The position numbers and the translations under genes are program-made. DNA of 64,000 nt from Hyphococcus sp. Its GTDB lineage: Bacteria > Pseudomonadota > Alphaproteobacteria > Caulobacterales > Parvularculaceae. The notes under the pieces are model-generated. The model ran no database searches. It was not told where the DNA came from and saw only the letters and a list, made by a program, of their open reading frames with translations. The stretch is from positions 124,001 through 188,000 of the forward strand of contig JAJFGB010000005.1 in NCBI GenBank assembly GCA_021776335.1, in the 5' to 3' direction. This document shows positions 37,972 through 46,540 of the stretch, one piece after another (the first letter of the stretch is position 1; each line of letters begins with the position of its first letter).

Positions 37972-38181
37972 CGATGTTACTCAGTCCAATCTCGCCGCAT
38001 TCCGGCCGCATTTATCCGCATACGCATTGTCGTCGCCGTATTTGCGACACATTCGCCGCGTTTCCGCCATATTTCAAGCACTTATCTCCCGTGAGTGTGA
38101 TGATGCTTTCATTGACGAATAGTAATTCCTGACGCACAACAAGGGTGGGTGTTAGGGGGCGTCGCGAGCAAGGAGAAGCGA

Positions 38182-39369
38182 ATGCCCTTGATGGAAATGG
38201 GACGCGCGGCCGCAGCCGCATCAGCGACGCTGGCTTTTGCAATATTAGCAATGCCGGCATCAGCAGCAACAACACAGTCAAATTCAGTAACGGCGCCGCC
38301 CGGCGCCGAACGAGTGCAGTCTTTCCAGGTCGCCATGTTGCAAGATGATCGACGCGGCAGGCGCGGAGACCGATCTGACCGCCGCGGCAATGGCGAACGC
38401 CGCACTGAGCGTGCGGACCGCCGGGACAGCGGCCAGCAACGCGGCGAACGCAGCAATCAAAGACGCGAAAACCGCGACAATGGTGAGCGCTCGGACCGAC
38501 GTCGCGATAATGGCCAGCAGGGTAATCGCCGCTCGGAAAGGCGGCGCGACGCCAATGGTGGCGGCGGACAAGGCCAACGGCGTGCAAATGGCGGCAATGG
38601 CGGGCGTCGCGACGCCAATGGTGGCGGCGGACAAGGCCAACGGCGTGCAAATGGCGGCAATGGCGGACGTCGTGACGCCAATGGCGGTGGTCGAGATGGA
38701 CGCCGCGCGGATCGTGGTTCCGACAGACGCCGTGACGCCAATGGCGGCGGTCGAGATGGACGCCGCGCGGATCGTGGTTCCGACAGACGCCGTGACGCTA
38801 ACGGCGGCGGTCGAGACGGACGCCGCGCGGATCGTGGTTCCGACAGACGCCGTGACGCCAATCGTGGTGGTCGAGACGGCCGCCGTGCGGATCGCCGTCA
38901 TGATCGACGTTCTGATGGACGCCGCGCGGATCGTCGCCATGATCGACGTTCTGATGGGCGGCGGCACGATCGCCGTGCTGACCGACGTCACCGTGATCGT
39001 CGCGCTGATCACCGTCGGCACGATCGCCGTGCTGACCGACGTCACCGTCGTTCAGGATCCTATCGCCATCCGTCCCGATATAATGGGCGCCATTTCCGGC
39101 ATGGCCATGGGCCGCGCAACGGTCATGGCTATTATTGCTCGTTCCACAGTCTTTTCCATTACCAAAACGGGTATAATCCGCTTGGCTGGCTCTATGCGGA
39201 TTTTGGATGGGACTATTATTCATCCGGTTATATCGGCGATTGCGATGTGGTTTCGCAGAATTTTCATCGGCGCGGCCGCCGATATCGGGAAATCGCGCTG
39301 CTTTGCTACGACAGCTATGGCTATGGCTATATTAAGTCGGGCAGTCGCCGCGTTTACCGCGATTATTAA
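38182..39369 (+). CDS. Secreted Arg/Gly/Asn/Asp-rich tandem-repeat protein
   Basis: 395 residues. Signal peptide (about 28 residues, LAMPASA cleavage), then a long low-complexity basic region: two 21-residue units of RDANGGGGQGQRRANGGNGG type, about four 20-residue units RDANGGGRDGRRADRGSD, then RRADRRHDRRSDG-like units. The last 95 residues are different: Tyr/Gly-rich with two Cys (GHGYYCSFHS, YIGDCDVVSQ, SYGYGYIKSGSRR) and may fold. AAGGAG precedes the ATG at correct spacing; the GTG further upstream is rejected. No known domain. A strong terminator follows. Confidence 0.8.
   Translation: MPLMEMGRAAAAASATLAFAILAMPASAATTQSNSVTAPPGAERVQSFQVAMLQDDRRGRRGDRSDRRGNGERRTERADRRDSGQQRGERSNQRRENRDNGERSDRRRDNGQQGNRRSERRRDANGGGGQGQRRANGGNGGRRDANGGGGQGQRRANGGNGGRRDANGGGRDGRRADRGSDRRRDANGGGRDGRRADRGSDRRRDANGGGRDGRRADRGSDRRRDANRGGRDGRRADRRHDRRSDGRRADRRHDRRSDGRRHDRRADRRHRDRRADHRRHDRRADRRHRRSGSYRHPSRYNGRHFRHGHGPRNGHGYYCSFHSLFHYQNGYNPLGWLYADFGWDYYSSGYIGDCDVVSQNFHRRGRRYREIALLCYDSYGYGYIKSGSRRVYRDY
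38545..39050 (+). repeat. Coding tandem repeats (63-, 60- and 54-bp units)
   Basis: Two near-identical 63-bp units (38545-38670), three to four near-identical 60-bp units (38671-38910), and later units with 54-bp periodicity (copies of GCACGATCGCCGTGCTGACC near 38964 and 39018). The DNA is nearly identical between units, so copy number may vary by slippage or recombination, and long open frames arise by chance in the other frames. Confidence 0.85.
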
Positions 39370-39392
39370 TCTTTCGCCACTCAATGAGAATG

Positions 39393-39423
39393 CGGGCGCC
39401 GGTTACTCGGCGCCCGTTTTCTT
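39393..39423 (+). terminator. Intrinsic terminator after the repeat protein
   Basis: Arms CGGGCGCCG and CGGCGCCCG (9 bp) with a six-base loop followed by TTTTCTT, 24 bases after the stop. Confidence 0.85.
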
Positions 39424-39516
39424 GCGCCCAGAGGCTATGGCTGTCTGCATTGACCAGAGCACCCGACTCTGACGAAGGTGCTCCTTTAGTTTTGCATCCC
39501 TTTGGCGCGATCGATC

Positions 39517-40527
39517 ATGGGCTTAAAAAAACGCGCAATGGCGCGCCTGTTTCTGGCTTGGGTGCTTTCTGCCGCCGGGATGGCGGCGGTTGCGTTATCC
39601 GCAACGCCCGAGGCTTCCGGGCTCCTGGACGTTCAGATTGGCGAACGCGGCAATCAGACCCGTATCGCGCTTCTTTGCGATACCGCCTGTAACATTGAAA
39701 AGCGCAGCAACACGGAATTCATGCTGCACGGCGTAGGCGCGGATATCTCCCTTAATCTCAGCGCGCGCAGCAAGTTCGTTTCTGCTTTCACGGCAGCATC
39801 GCAGGGCAGCGGCAGCTTGATGCGGGTCAATGTTAATAGCGCTGTTGAATATGCGAACACCAAATCCTGCACGGTCGGTGGTCGCGCGGCGGCATGCATC
39901 GATCTTTTCTTCGCATCAAGCGAGCCGCCTGAGCCAGCCGAGGGGCAAACCGCGACGTCGCCGGCGCCCGCCGCTTATAGAGATCAGCCGATTCAATCCT
40001 CAAAACCGTCATTACGGGAAGGCGCCTCGGAAAGGCTGAATAATTTCTCGCAAGTAAGGCCGCCGGAACGGCTCACGGCGCCGCCGATCGCGACGCTGGC
40101 CAAACTGCAGCCAGCCGAGGAAATTGTTGAGGTCGGCAAGCCTGCGATCCGCAACCACGATCCGATTCGGCCCGCCGCCAGCCTGAACTATAAGGCGCGG
40201 GTGCACTCCCTGCTTGGTAAAGATTTGACACCTGCCTATTGCAACAACGCGCAAGCGACCCTGCAGGCCGATCCCTGGGCGCTTGGCGCTATGGTTGATG
40301 TAGGGCTTTGCACCGCAGCGCGTGGCGACGTTGCGGAGGCGGAAGAAATACTCTCGCGTCTTCTTGAATACACGCCGGATAATTATGAAGCCCATGTGGG
40401 GCGTGCGCTCATCGCCGCGGATGCCGGTGAAAAAAGCGTTGCGCGCAAATATTTTCAGGATGCGCTGAACACGCCGCCGCCAATCGAGGAATCAAATCGT
40501 ATCGTTCAGGCGATGAACGCGCTTTAA
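39517..40527 (+). CDS. TPR-containing secreted/periplasmic protein
   Basis: 336 residues starting at ATG (an upstream TTG is ignored). Signal sequence or membrane anchor (LFLAWVLSAAGMAAVALSA) leads to a beta-rich N-domain with paired cysteines (LLCDTACN, KSCTVGGRAAACID), a Pro/Ala-rich linker and a C-terminal TPR-like segment (AEEILSRLLEYTPDNYEAHVG). The N-domain resembles AMIN-type beta domains but this is not certain. Likely envelope protein; its function is unknown. It follows the repeat gene with the terminator between. Confidence 0.8.
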   Translation: MGLKKRAMARLFLAWVLSAAGMAAVALSATPEASGLLDVQIGERGNQTRIALLCDTACNIEKRSNTEFMLHGVGADISLNLSARSKFVSAFTAASQGSGSLMRVNVNSAVEYANTKSCTVGGRAAACIDLFFASSEPPEPAEGQTATSPAPAAYRDQPIQSSKPSLREGASERLNNFSQVRPPERLTAPPIATLAKLQPAEEIVEVGKPAIRNHDPIRPAASLNYKARVHSLLGKDLTPAYCNNAQATLQADPWALGAMVDVGLCTAARGDVAEAEEILSRLLEYTPDNYEAHVGRALIAADAGEKSVARKYFQDALNTPPPIEESNRIVQAMNAL

Positions 40528-40582
40528 GCTAAATACCGATCGGCGAGATTTATCAGGCGCCTTAGGTAATAGGCGCTGAAGG

Positions 40583-41164
40583 CTAGGCCAAACGGTCCGC
40601 ACTGTTCCGCATCATGCGACGAATGAAAAACCGCCCGAGCCACTGCCCGCAGATGAGTGCAATGACACCAAGACCTGCTGCAACGGGAATGAGCCATGAG
40701 CCCAGCATTTCCGTCGCGGTCGCGGTAGAGTCTGGGTCAATAACGCCCATAAAAAATGCGCCCTTATCAGCATCCACCCAAAACCCCGCCAACTCCGGCG
40801 TGACGACCTCTGCGACGGCGGTAACCGCAAAACCTGCCGCCATCAAATAGAAGACACCGGCGGCGAGCAACCCGAATGCTGCAGTGATACGGCGGGAAGC
40901 GAGCGCGACCAAAGCGCCGATAGTTTTGGTTGGACCGCCATCCGTAAACGCTTCCTGAAGGCGGATTTCCTCATAAAAACCCCGCGCACATTCTTTTGCG
41001 GAGCCGAGTGACACGAGCGCTTCATCAAGGCGGCTTTCCTCTTTTCGATGCTCCAGATGTGACCGGATCTCGAGCAAGATGTCATCCCGATCGGTCTCTT
41101 TAAGACTGGATAGCGCGCGCGAAAGCTCCCGCATGAAGGGTTCAATTTTTTCAGTAGATGTCAT
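40583..41164 (-). CDS. HAAS-domain membrane protein
   Basis: 193 residues: an N-terminal helical HAAS-like domain (LSRALSSLKETDRDDILLEI, LVSLGSAKECA) and two C-terminal membrane helices (LLAAGVFYLMAAGFAVTAV, WLIPVAAGLGVIALICGQWL). HAAS (DUF1700-type) proteins are encoded next to PadR regulators and may act as membrane partners. The ATG overlaps the PadR stop (TGATG); an upstream GTG is one codon earlier. Confidence 0.82.
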   Translation of the reverse strand: MTSTEKIEPFMRELSRALSSLKETDRDDILLEIRSHLEHRKEESRLDEALVSLGSAKECARGFYEEIRLQEAFTDGGPTKTIGALVALASRRITAAFGLLAAGVFYLMAAGFAVTAVAEVVTPELAGFWVDADKGAFFMGVIDPDSTATATEMLGSWLIPVAAGLGVIALICGQWLGRFFIRRMMRNSADRLA

Positions 41165-41499
41165 CACTCATCTCCTACGATAGTTGTAAGTTGGACTTTG
41201 AATCCGTTCCAAATGGAGCTCATTACTTTTAGCGCGGCTCGGCCTTTCGGCGTAAGGCTGTATTTTTTTTGCCCGTGCCCGCCGGCTTTTGGGGTTACCC
41301 ACGCGCCTTTGATGCGACCTTCGCGTTCCAGGCGATTTAGGAGAGGGTAGATCGAGCCATCCGAGAGGCCGATCTCAGGTTTGGCGGATAATTCATCCAG
41401 CAATCCGATCCCTGACAGGTCCTTTTCGCGCAACATGCCCAGAACCGCCAGTTCGGCGGCGCCCTTTCGAAGTTGAGATTTCCAACTGTCTATGCCCAT
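41164..41499 (-). CDS. PadR-family transcriptional regulator
   Basis: 111-residue winged-helix repressor: LAVLGMLREKDLSGIGLLDEL (helix-turn-helix), SDGSIYPLLNRLEREGRIKG (recognition helix) and GQKKYSLTPKGRAALKVM (wing). The same frame runs on through the antisense strand of glyQ, but the natural start is the ATG giving MGIDSWKSQ. It is coupled to the HAAS-domain gene and divergent from glyQ. The region just upstream contains GTATTTTAATAC on the minus strand, a candidate operator. Confidence 0.9.
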   Translation of the reverse strand: MGIDSWKSQLRKGAAELAVLGMLREKDLSGIGLLDELSAKPEIGLSDGSIYPLLNRLEREGRIKGAWVTPKAGGHGQKKYSLTPKGRAALKVMSSIWNGFKVQLTTIVGDE

Positions 41500-41709
41500 A
41501 AGGTCTCTATACGTATTAAAATACTGCGTTGCCGCAATATGAACTGAGAAGCGTCGGTTCTCGCGCCTGCCAGAAACCTGGTATAGCAAGATAGTTTGCA
41601 TTGCAATGTAATGCGACCATATCCCGTCGACTATGCGACAGGCGGCGCGATCAGGGCGATGAAGCGACGCTTGACGCTTTTGAAAACCGCGCCTAGCGTC
41701 CGCCGGATC

Positions 41710-42648
41710 ATGACGAGCTCGAAGAAAAAACAATCCTTTCAGGGTCTTATCCTGACGCTGCAGCATTATTGGGCGGGCCATGGCTGCGTCATCCTGCAGC
41801 CTTACGACAAGGAAATGGGGGCGGGGACATTTCATCCAGCAACGACATTGCGGTCGCTTGGGCCGAAACCCTGGAAGGCGGCTTATGTACAGCCTTGCCG
41901 CCGGCCAACGGATGGGCGCTATGGCGCAAATCCCAATCGCTTTCAGCATTATTACCAGTTTCAGGTGGCCCTGAAACCGAGCCCGGACAATATTCAGGAG
42001 CTTTATCTTGGTTCTCTCGACGCTATTGGCGTTGATCGCACCGTCCACGACATCCGATTTGTCGAAGATGATTGGGAAAGCCCGACGCTCGGCGCCTGGG
42101 GGCTGGGCTGGGAGGTCTGGTGTGATGGGATGGAAGTCACGCAGTTCACCTACTTTCAGCAGGTCGGCGGATTTGACTGCAAGCCGGTTACTGGCGAGAT
42201 TACCTATGGCTTGGAACGTCTCGCCATGTATGTGCAAGGCGTCGATAACGGTTTCGACCTCGATTATAACGGCGCTGAGGGCGAGGACGCAGTCACTTAC
42301 GGAGACGTCTTCCACCAGCAGGAAGTTGAGTTTTCCGGTTACAATTTTGAGCTTGCCGATACGGATGTGCTTCTTGACCAATTCAAGGAAGCCGAAGCTG
42401 CCTGCCTGGCGGTGATCGAGGCTGGCAAACGGGAAGGTAAGTCGTATGCGCTGCCGGCCTATGATCATTGCATCGCCGCAAGCCACCTTTTCAATCTTCT
42501 TGATGCGCGCGGGGTTATTTCCGTAACTGAGCGGCAATCATATATTCTTCGAGTGCGGACATTATCGAAAGCGTGTTGCGAGGCTTGGCTCGCGAGCCCG
42601 CAAGGCCGCACCGAGGGTGCTGGGGTTGTTGATTTCGCGGAGGCTTGA
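41710..42648 (+). CDS. glyQ: Glycyl-tRNA synthetase alpha subunit
   Basis: 312-residue catalytic subunit (class II) of the alpha2beta2 Gly[42 protein letters not shown] and [17 protein letters not shown] are diagnostic. The start is ATG (MTSSKKK); the frame stays open 38 codons upstream without support. It is separated from glyS by 5.2 kb of unrelated genes, whereas these are usually adjacent or nearly so. Confidence 0.97.
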   Translation: MTSSKKKQSFQGLILTLQHYWAGHGCVILQPYDKEMGAGTFHPATTLRSLGPKPWKAAYVQPCRRPTDGRYGANPNRFQHYYQFQVALKPSPDNIQELYLGSLDAIGVDRTVHDIRFVEDDWESPTLGAWGLGWEVWCDGMEVTQFTYFQQVGGFDCKPVTGEITYGLERLAMYVQGVDNGFDLDYNGAEGEDAVTYGDVFHQQEVEFSGYNFELADTDVLLDQFKEAEAACLAVIEAGKREGKSYALPAYDHCIAASHLFNLLDARGVISVTERQSYILRVRTLSKACCEAWLASPQGRTEGAGVVDFAEA

Positions 42649-43122
42649 ATGACGAAAGTTTCTCTTCCTGTTGAGGGCGGATGCCAATGCGGTGAGCTGC
42701 GTTACCAGGTCAATCAGCCGCCCCTGATGATTTATTGTTGCCATTGCTCGAATTGCCAAAAAATTTCCGGCAGCGCCTTTGCGGTCTCCGCGACAATCAT
42801 GGAGGCATCGTTCGAATTTACGTCTGGTGAGCCGCGTAAAACGACGTGGACCTCGGACGCGGGCAATCAGCGTTATGGATATATCTGTGGTGAGTGCGGC
42901 ACGCGCATCGCCCACGGGCAGGAGCCGTCAATCGGCGTATTGAGCCTGCGCGCTGGAACCTTCGACGATACCAGTTGGGTAGAACCCGCTGGTCATATCT
43001 GGATAAAAAGTGCGCAAAGCTGGATGAATTTCGGCACCGACGACATTTTGTGTGATGTGCAGCCGACGGATTACACGCCCTTTGTCGAAAAGTTTAAAGC
43101 TCAGGGACATTTCGAGAGCTGA
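42649..43122 (+). CDS. GFA-family zinc-binding protein
   Basis: 157 residues of the GFA/CENP-V fold: GCQCGELRYQV, CCHCSNCQKISGSAF, GYICGECGTRIAH supply the Cys ligands for zinc. Some homologues are called glutathione-dependent formaldehyde-activating enzymes, but most are uncharacterised. The ATG follows the glyQ stop with no gap, so it is co-transcribed with glyQ. Confidence 0.9.
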   Translation: MTKVSLPVEGGCQCGELRYQVNQPPLMIYCCHCSNCQKISGSAFAVSATIMEASFEFTSGEPRKTTWTSDAGNQRYGYICGECGTRIAHGQEPSIGVLSLRAGTFDDTSWVEPAGHIWIKSAQSWMNFGTDDILCDVQPTDYTPFVEKFKAQGHFES

Positions 43123-43155
43123 TTGCTGCGCCGACTCCAGATCAAGGATTTTTTG

Positions 43156-43779
43156 ATGCAACATATCCGCAAGATTGCCATTGCTTTAGTTTTTTGCAGC
43201 GCTTCCAGCGTTGCCTGGGCGGATCAAGAAGCATCAAACGTCGCCCATGTGGCGACCGACGAGTATGGCCGGTGCTTTGCGCGGAGCATTCCATCTGACA
43301 CCTATGGGACGGCGGGCCGCACCGATATCTATCTCGTCGGTGAAGAGTTGGTTCCGTCATACAACTATGATTGGTATGCGCCGCAAATGCGCGTTGCCTG
43401 CAATATTTCCGACGGCAAAGGCCATCTTGCGCCGGCGATCGTTCAAATAGGCCCCTGGCCGCGTGGGCATAGTCCAGACCAAGAAACCCTGGCGATCGCA
43501 TTTCATTATAATGGCGCTCTGAAAGCCAGCTACTCCACGCTGGATATCGCGGATAATGATCCGGCAAATGCAAGCTGCAGCGTTTCTCATTATACCGTGA
43601 TTGAGGAGCTCGAAGGTTTTGTGCGTGGTAACGCTGATCATGAAACTGTGTTCCGCCTCAAGACGATTGATGGACGGCGATTAACGTTCAGCGCGGTAAC
43701 GGGCGCGCTCTTGAAAACCGAGCAGGATGCACCGCCGCAAGAGGGGCGTGGCGCCTGTTTTCGTGGGGCTGCGGAATAA
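43156..43779 (+). CDS. Secreted protein of unknown function
   Basis: 207 residues with a clear signal peptide (IRKIAIALVFCSASSVAWA, cleaved before DQ) and four Cys in the mature part (RCFA, VACN, ASCS, GACF), which could form two disulfides in the periplasm. No domain is recognised. The ATG used gives the signal peptide; the in-frame TTG upstream does not. It follows GFA by 33 bases. Confidence 0.72.
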   Translation: MQHIRKIAIALVFCSASSVAWADQEASNVAHVATDEYGRCFARSIPSDTYGTAGRTDIYLVGEELVPSYNYDWYAPQMRVACNISDGKGHLAPAIVQIGPWPRGHSPDQETLAIAFHYNGALKASYSTLDIADNDPANASCSVSHYTVIEELEGFVRGNADHETVFRLKTIDGRRLTFSAVTGALLKTEQDAPPQEGRGACFRGAAE

Positions 43780-43877
43780 TTTCATTGCAAGTCGAGCAAT
43801 CCTGCGGATTTTGCCAGCTTTTCAGATATGGCAAACAGCGCTATTGATATCGCTGCATATACGAAAGGGAGGGATAT

Positions 43878-44285
43878 ATGCCCAATATTTTTGGCTTAAA
43901 GCTTGTTCCCGTGCTCGTCGCGACACTGGTTTTTTGGATGCTCGGATATGTTTGGTACGGCGTCGTGTTTATGGACGCGTGGATGGCCGGACACAATCTG
44001 ACGACCGACAATGCGGGCGGATTTGACATTTATATGATCGGTGGAATTCTGACGACCTTTGTTCAGGTTATCGGCATCGGGCTTGTGTTAAAGTGGCGTA
44101 GCGTTGCGGGTATCGGGCCAGCTGTGAAGACGGCGGCGACGCTTTGGGCGGTTTTTGCGTTGCCGATCACAATGTATGCCTATCTCTATTTACCAGCGCA
44201 TAATTCAACATTGCTGATGATTGACGCGTCGCACCTGCTGACCGGCTGGATCGTTTCAGCGGTCATTTACGCAGTGATGAAATAG
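43878..44285 (+). CDS. DUF1761 family membrane protein
   Basis: 135 residues with four membrane helices (KLVPVLVATLVFWMLGYVWY, FDIYMIGGILTTFVQVIGIG, ATLWAVFALPITMYAYLYL, DASHLLTGWIVSAVIYAVM), matching DUF1761. Function unknown. A GGGAGGG ribosome binding site precedes the ATG, and a terminator follows the stop. Confidence 0.85.
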   Translation: MPNIFGLKLVPVLVATLVFWMLGYVWYGVVFMDAWMAGHNLTTDNAGGFDIYMIGGILTTFVQVIGIGLVLKWRSVAGIGPAVKTAATLWAVFALPITMYAYLYLPAHNSTLLMIDASHLLTGWIVSAVIYAVMK

Positions 44286-44309
44286 CGACAAAAATAGTGC
44301 ATGATGAGG

Positions 44310-44335
44310 AGGGCGGCGTTCGCGCCGCCCTTTTT
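44310..44335 (+). terminator. Intrinsic terminator after the DUF1761 gene
   Basis: Arms AGGGCGGCG and CGCCGCCCT with a TTCG loop and five T. It separates the glyQ-linked genes from mtgA and supports the later mtgA start. Confidence 0.9.
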
Positions 44336-44348
44336 CGTTGAGGGGCTG

Positions 44349-45086
44349 ATGGCGAAAGCAAAAAAGAAAAAGAGCCGGAAATGGCGCGATCTTGGCCCGC
44401 TTGACCGGCTGACCCTGATCTTTCGCGCCATGGCGTGGGGCGTTGCTTTTCTGTTTGTTGGGTCGATCCTGTGGGCCGGTGTCTATCGGTTTTCTGAGCC
44501 GCCGGGGACGCTGTTGATGCTGGAGCGCAAACTCTCCGGCGACACAATTGTCCATCCCTGGACATCGCTTGAGGATATCTCGCCACACCTGATCACCGCA
44601 GTTATTGCCGCAGAGGACACGCGCTTTTGCATTCATAACGGGATCGATTTTGAAGCGATCGACGAGGCTATAGAGGACGCGGAAAATGGCAAACGGTTGC
44701 GGGGCGCATCGACCATCTCGCAACAAACCGCAAAAAATGCATTTTTGTGGAGCGGGCGGAGCTGGCTGCGGAAGGGCAGCGAAGCATGGATGACGATGGT
44801 CATCGAAACCCTGTGGCCAAAGCGGCGGATCATGGAGATCTATCTTAATGTTGCTGAATGGGGCGACGGGCTCTTTGGCGCCGAGGCAGCAGCGCAAAAA
44901 CGTTTTGGGAAGTCCGCAAAAAATTTGACTCAACAAGAGGCTGCTTTGCTTGCGGCGGTCTTGCCTAACCCGCATAAATGGCGCGTCGATCCGCCGGGCG
45001 CTTATGTGCGCCGGCGCACACGAACGCTCCGGGGACGGATGGGCCAGGTGAAGCGCGATGGGCTTGATGCCTGCGTAGGGCGCTAA
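44349..45086 (+). CDS. mtgA: Monofunctional peptidoglycan glycosyltransferase MtgA
   Basis: 245-residue GT51 transglycosylase polymerising lipid II. A basic N-terminus and one membrane helix (about 28-46) precede the catalytic domain: AVIAAEDTRFCIHNGIDF with catalytic E89, and RGASTISQQTAKN. There is no transpeptidase domain. The start chosen follows the terminator and has TGAGGGG upstream. Confidence 0.95.
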   Translation: MAKAKKKKSRKWRDLGPLDRLTLIFRAMAWGVAFLFVGSILWAGVYRFSEPPGTLLMLERKLSGDTIVHPWTSLEDISPHLITAVIAAEDTRFCIHNGIDFEAIDEAIEDAENGKRLRGASTISQQTAKNAFLWSGRSWLRKGSEAWMTMVIETLWPKRRIMEIYLNVAEWGDGLFGAEAAAQKRFGKSAKNLTQQEAALLAAVLPNPHKWRVDPPGAYVRRRTRTLRGRMGQVKRDGLDACVGR

Positions 45087-45101
45087 AGCATAAAGGAGGA
45101 A

Positions 45102-45428
45102 ATGATGGGTGTTCTAGTGATTGCCTGCTACCGGCCGAAGCCCGGCAAGGAAGATGATCTTCACGTGTTGATGAAAACACATTTGCCGACATTGCGCGCC
45201 GAAGGCCTTGTGGATGATGGGCCGTCGCTTTGCGGTCGCGCGGTCGATGGGACTGTGGTGGAAATGTTCACCTGGAAATCCCAGGACGCAATCGACGCCG
45301 CCCATAAAAATCCGGCCGTGCTTGCCATGTGGGACGAATATGCCAAGTTTTGTGACTTCACGCCTATCGCTGATGTCGCTGAAGCGAAGGAATTATTTTC
45401 GCCGCTAACCCCGCTTGATCTGCAATAA
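45102..45428 (+). CDS. Antibiotic-biosynthesis-monooxygenase-like small protein
   Basis: 108 residues with the ferredoxin-like ABM/Dabb pattern: VIACYRPKPGKEDDLHVL, VVEMFTWKSQDAIDAAHKNP and AMWDEYAKFCDF. Strong GGAGG ribosome binding site precedes two ATGs. It follows mtgA by 15 bases, probably one transcript. Function unknown. Confidence 0.78.
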   Translation: MMGVLVIACYRPKPGKEDDLHVLMKTHLPTLRAEGLVDDGPSLCGRAVDGTVVEMFTWKSQDAIDAAHKNPAVLAMWDEYAKFCDFTPIADVAEAKELFSPLTPLDLQ

Positions 45429-45548
45429 GAAATTTACAGGGCCTCAGTTTGAATCGGGTTACGTACTAAAAATAGCCGAAAGCAGCAGCGAAGCCGCTTA
45501 TAGAATCTGTAGTTTTGCTTGGCGACCAAGCTGCACGGTTAGTGTTGC

Positions 45549-45576
45549 GCGAATTTTTAATGTCACTAAAATTCGC
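45549..45576. terminator. Hairpin at the end of the AT-rich orphan gene
   Basis: Arms GCGAATTTT and AAAATTCGC (9 bp, perfect) with a ten-base loop, ending at the stop codon region of the gene on the minus strand. No T-run, so termination is only possible, not shown. Confidence 0.4.
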
Positions 45577-46175
45577 TACGCCAAGTCATTATCGAAGTCA
45601 TCTTCTTCGTCAGAAAATTCACTCTGCAACGGCGCACGATCTTCAGGGCTGTTGTTTGTGATGTATCCCTTTGCATAGGAGATGACGTCTTTAACACTCA
45701 TGGCGGCAAGAGTGGTCAATGGCCCTTCCGGAATGTAGGAGATCTCGCGGGCGCTTGTCGATTTGCAAAAACCGAGCTTTCGGTTCACGATGCATTTAGC
45801 GGAAAAACTGAATTCATATTCTTTGTTATTGACCTTGATTTTCATTTTGAAGCGTTCTTCTGATGATTTCGCCTCTTCAAGCATCCAATCGCATTCGCAA
45901 CTTATCGCAGGCGTGCAGTTTTTTGTATCGATCCATTGGCGCCAAGTTTTCTTCGGTGGGCTGCCGGTTGTCCCGTCGGGCTTTTTGTAGTCGGGTGGTT
46001 TGTAATCTGTTAGTTTGGTAACTCTCTGTGTCCACTCGGTTGAACCCGTAAGTGTTCGCATCTTCAGATCTTCGCGTATGTCGGGCGCGGTTTGATCCGT
46101 TTTGACAACACCAGTGATCGTGATGCCTCTGAAAAAAAATTGTTCTTCAGTACAAATTCCACTGCAATCGGCCAT
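45576..46175 (-). CDS. AT-rich orphan protein, unknown function
   Basis: 199 residues with no recognisable domain or signal peptide, eight Cys (CSGIC near the start, NCTPAISCECDW, SAKCIV, GFCKS) and an acidic tail (SDEEDDFDNDLA). A good AAGGGGAGA ribosome binding site precedes the ATG. Base composition is unlike the surroundings: the stretch 45781-45840 has 21 G or C of 60. It runs against its neighbours between mtgA-ABM and CDGSH genes. Recent transfer is plausible; the PDYKKPDGTTGSPPKK linker suggests two parts. Confidence 0.7.
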   Translation of the reverse strand: MADCSGICTEEQFFFRGITITGVVKTDQTAPDIREDLKMRTLTGSTEWTQRVTKLTDYKPPDYKKPDGTTGSPPKKTWRQWIDTKNCTPAISCECDWMLEEAKSSEERFKMKIKVNNKEYEFSFSAKCIVNRKLGFCKSTSAREISYIPEGPLTTLAAMSVKDVISYAKGYITNNSPEDRAPLQSEFSDEEDDFDNDLA

Positions 46176-46294
46176 TGTATTCTCCCCTTGTCTTGTGGAT
46201 TTCTTTATTTTAGCAGTTTGGTGTGGCGTCCGCTACTCTATACCGTGTTGTCCAATGCGGTCGGTAGATTATTACGTTTGAGGAGCAGTTAAAT

Positions 46295-46534
46295 ATGACC
46301 GATCCTGTAATTGCCCAGAAATCACCCATCCCTGTCGACGTGGAGGCGGGCAAAACCTATTTCTGGTGCGCCTGCGGCAAGTCTGCAAAGCAACCCTTTT
46401 GCGATGGCTCACATGGCGGCACGAGTTTCGCGCCAATGGAATGGAAGGCGGGTGAAACCAAACGCGTCTTTTTTTGTGCGTGTAAACATACAGACGGCCA
46501 GCCGCTCTGTGACGGCAGCCATAACAAGCTTTGA
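46295..46534 (+). CDS. CDGSH iron-sulfur domain protein (two motifs)
   Basis: 79 residues with tandem CDGSH motifs: CACGKSAKQPFCDGSH and CACKHTDGQPLCDGSH, each expected to bind a 2Fe-2S cluster by three Cys and one His (mitoNEET-like). There is no membrane anchor. Bacterial tandem-motif proteins like this are soluble and probably monomeric. It is followed by the thioesterase six bases after its stop. Confidence 0.93.
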   Translation: MTDPVIAQKSPIPVDVEAGKTYFWCACGKSAKQPFCDGSHGGTSFAPMEWKAGETKRVFFCACKHTDGQPLCDGSHNKL

Positions 46535-46540
46535 AATTTG

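Noticed and set aside
38284-39472. Long open frames in other frames and on the other strand over the repeat region
   Set aside because: Tandem repeats of a length divisible by three keep all frames open; only one frame has a signal peptide and ribosome binding site.
40557-40577. GCGCCT/AGGCGC hairpin between convergent TPR and HAAS genes
   Set aside because: Short stem and no T-run on either strand; insufficient as a terminator.
41500-42537. Extension of the PadR frame through the antisense strand of glyQ
   Set aside because: PadR homology begins at the ATG at 41499; the rest is a shadow of glyQ.
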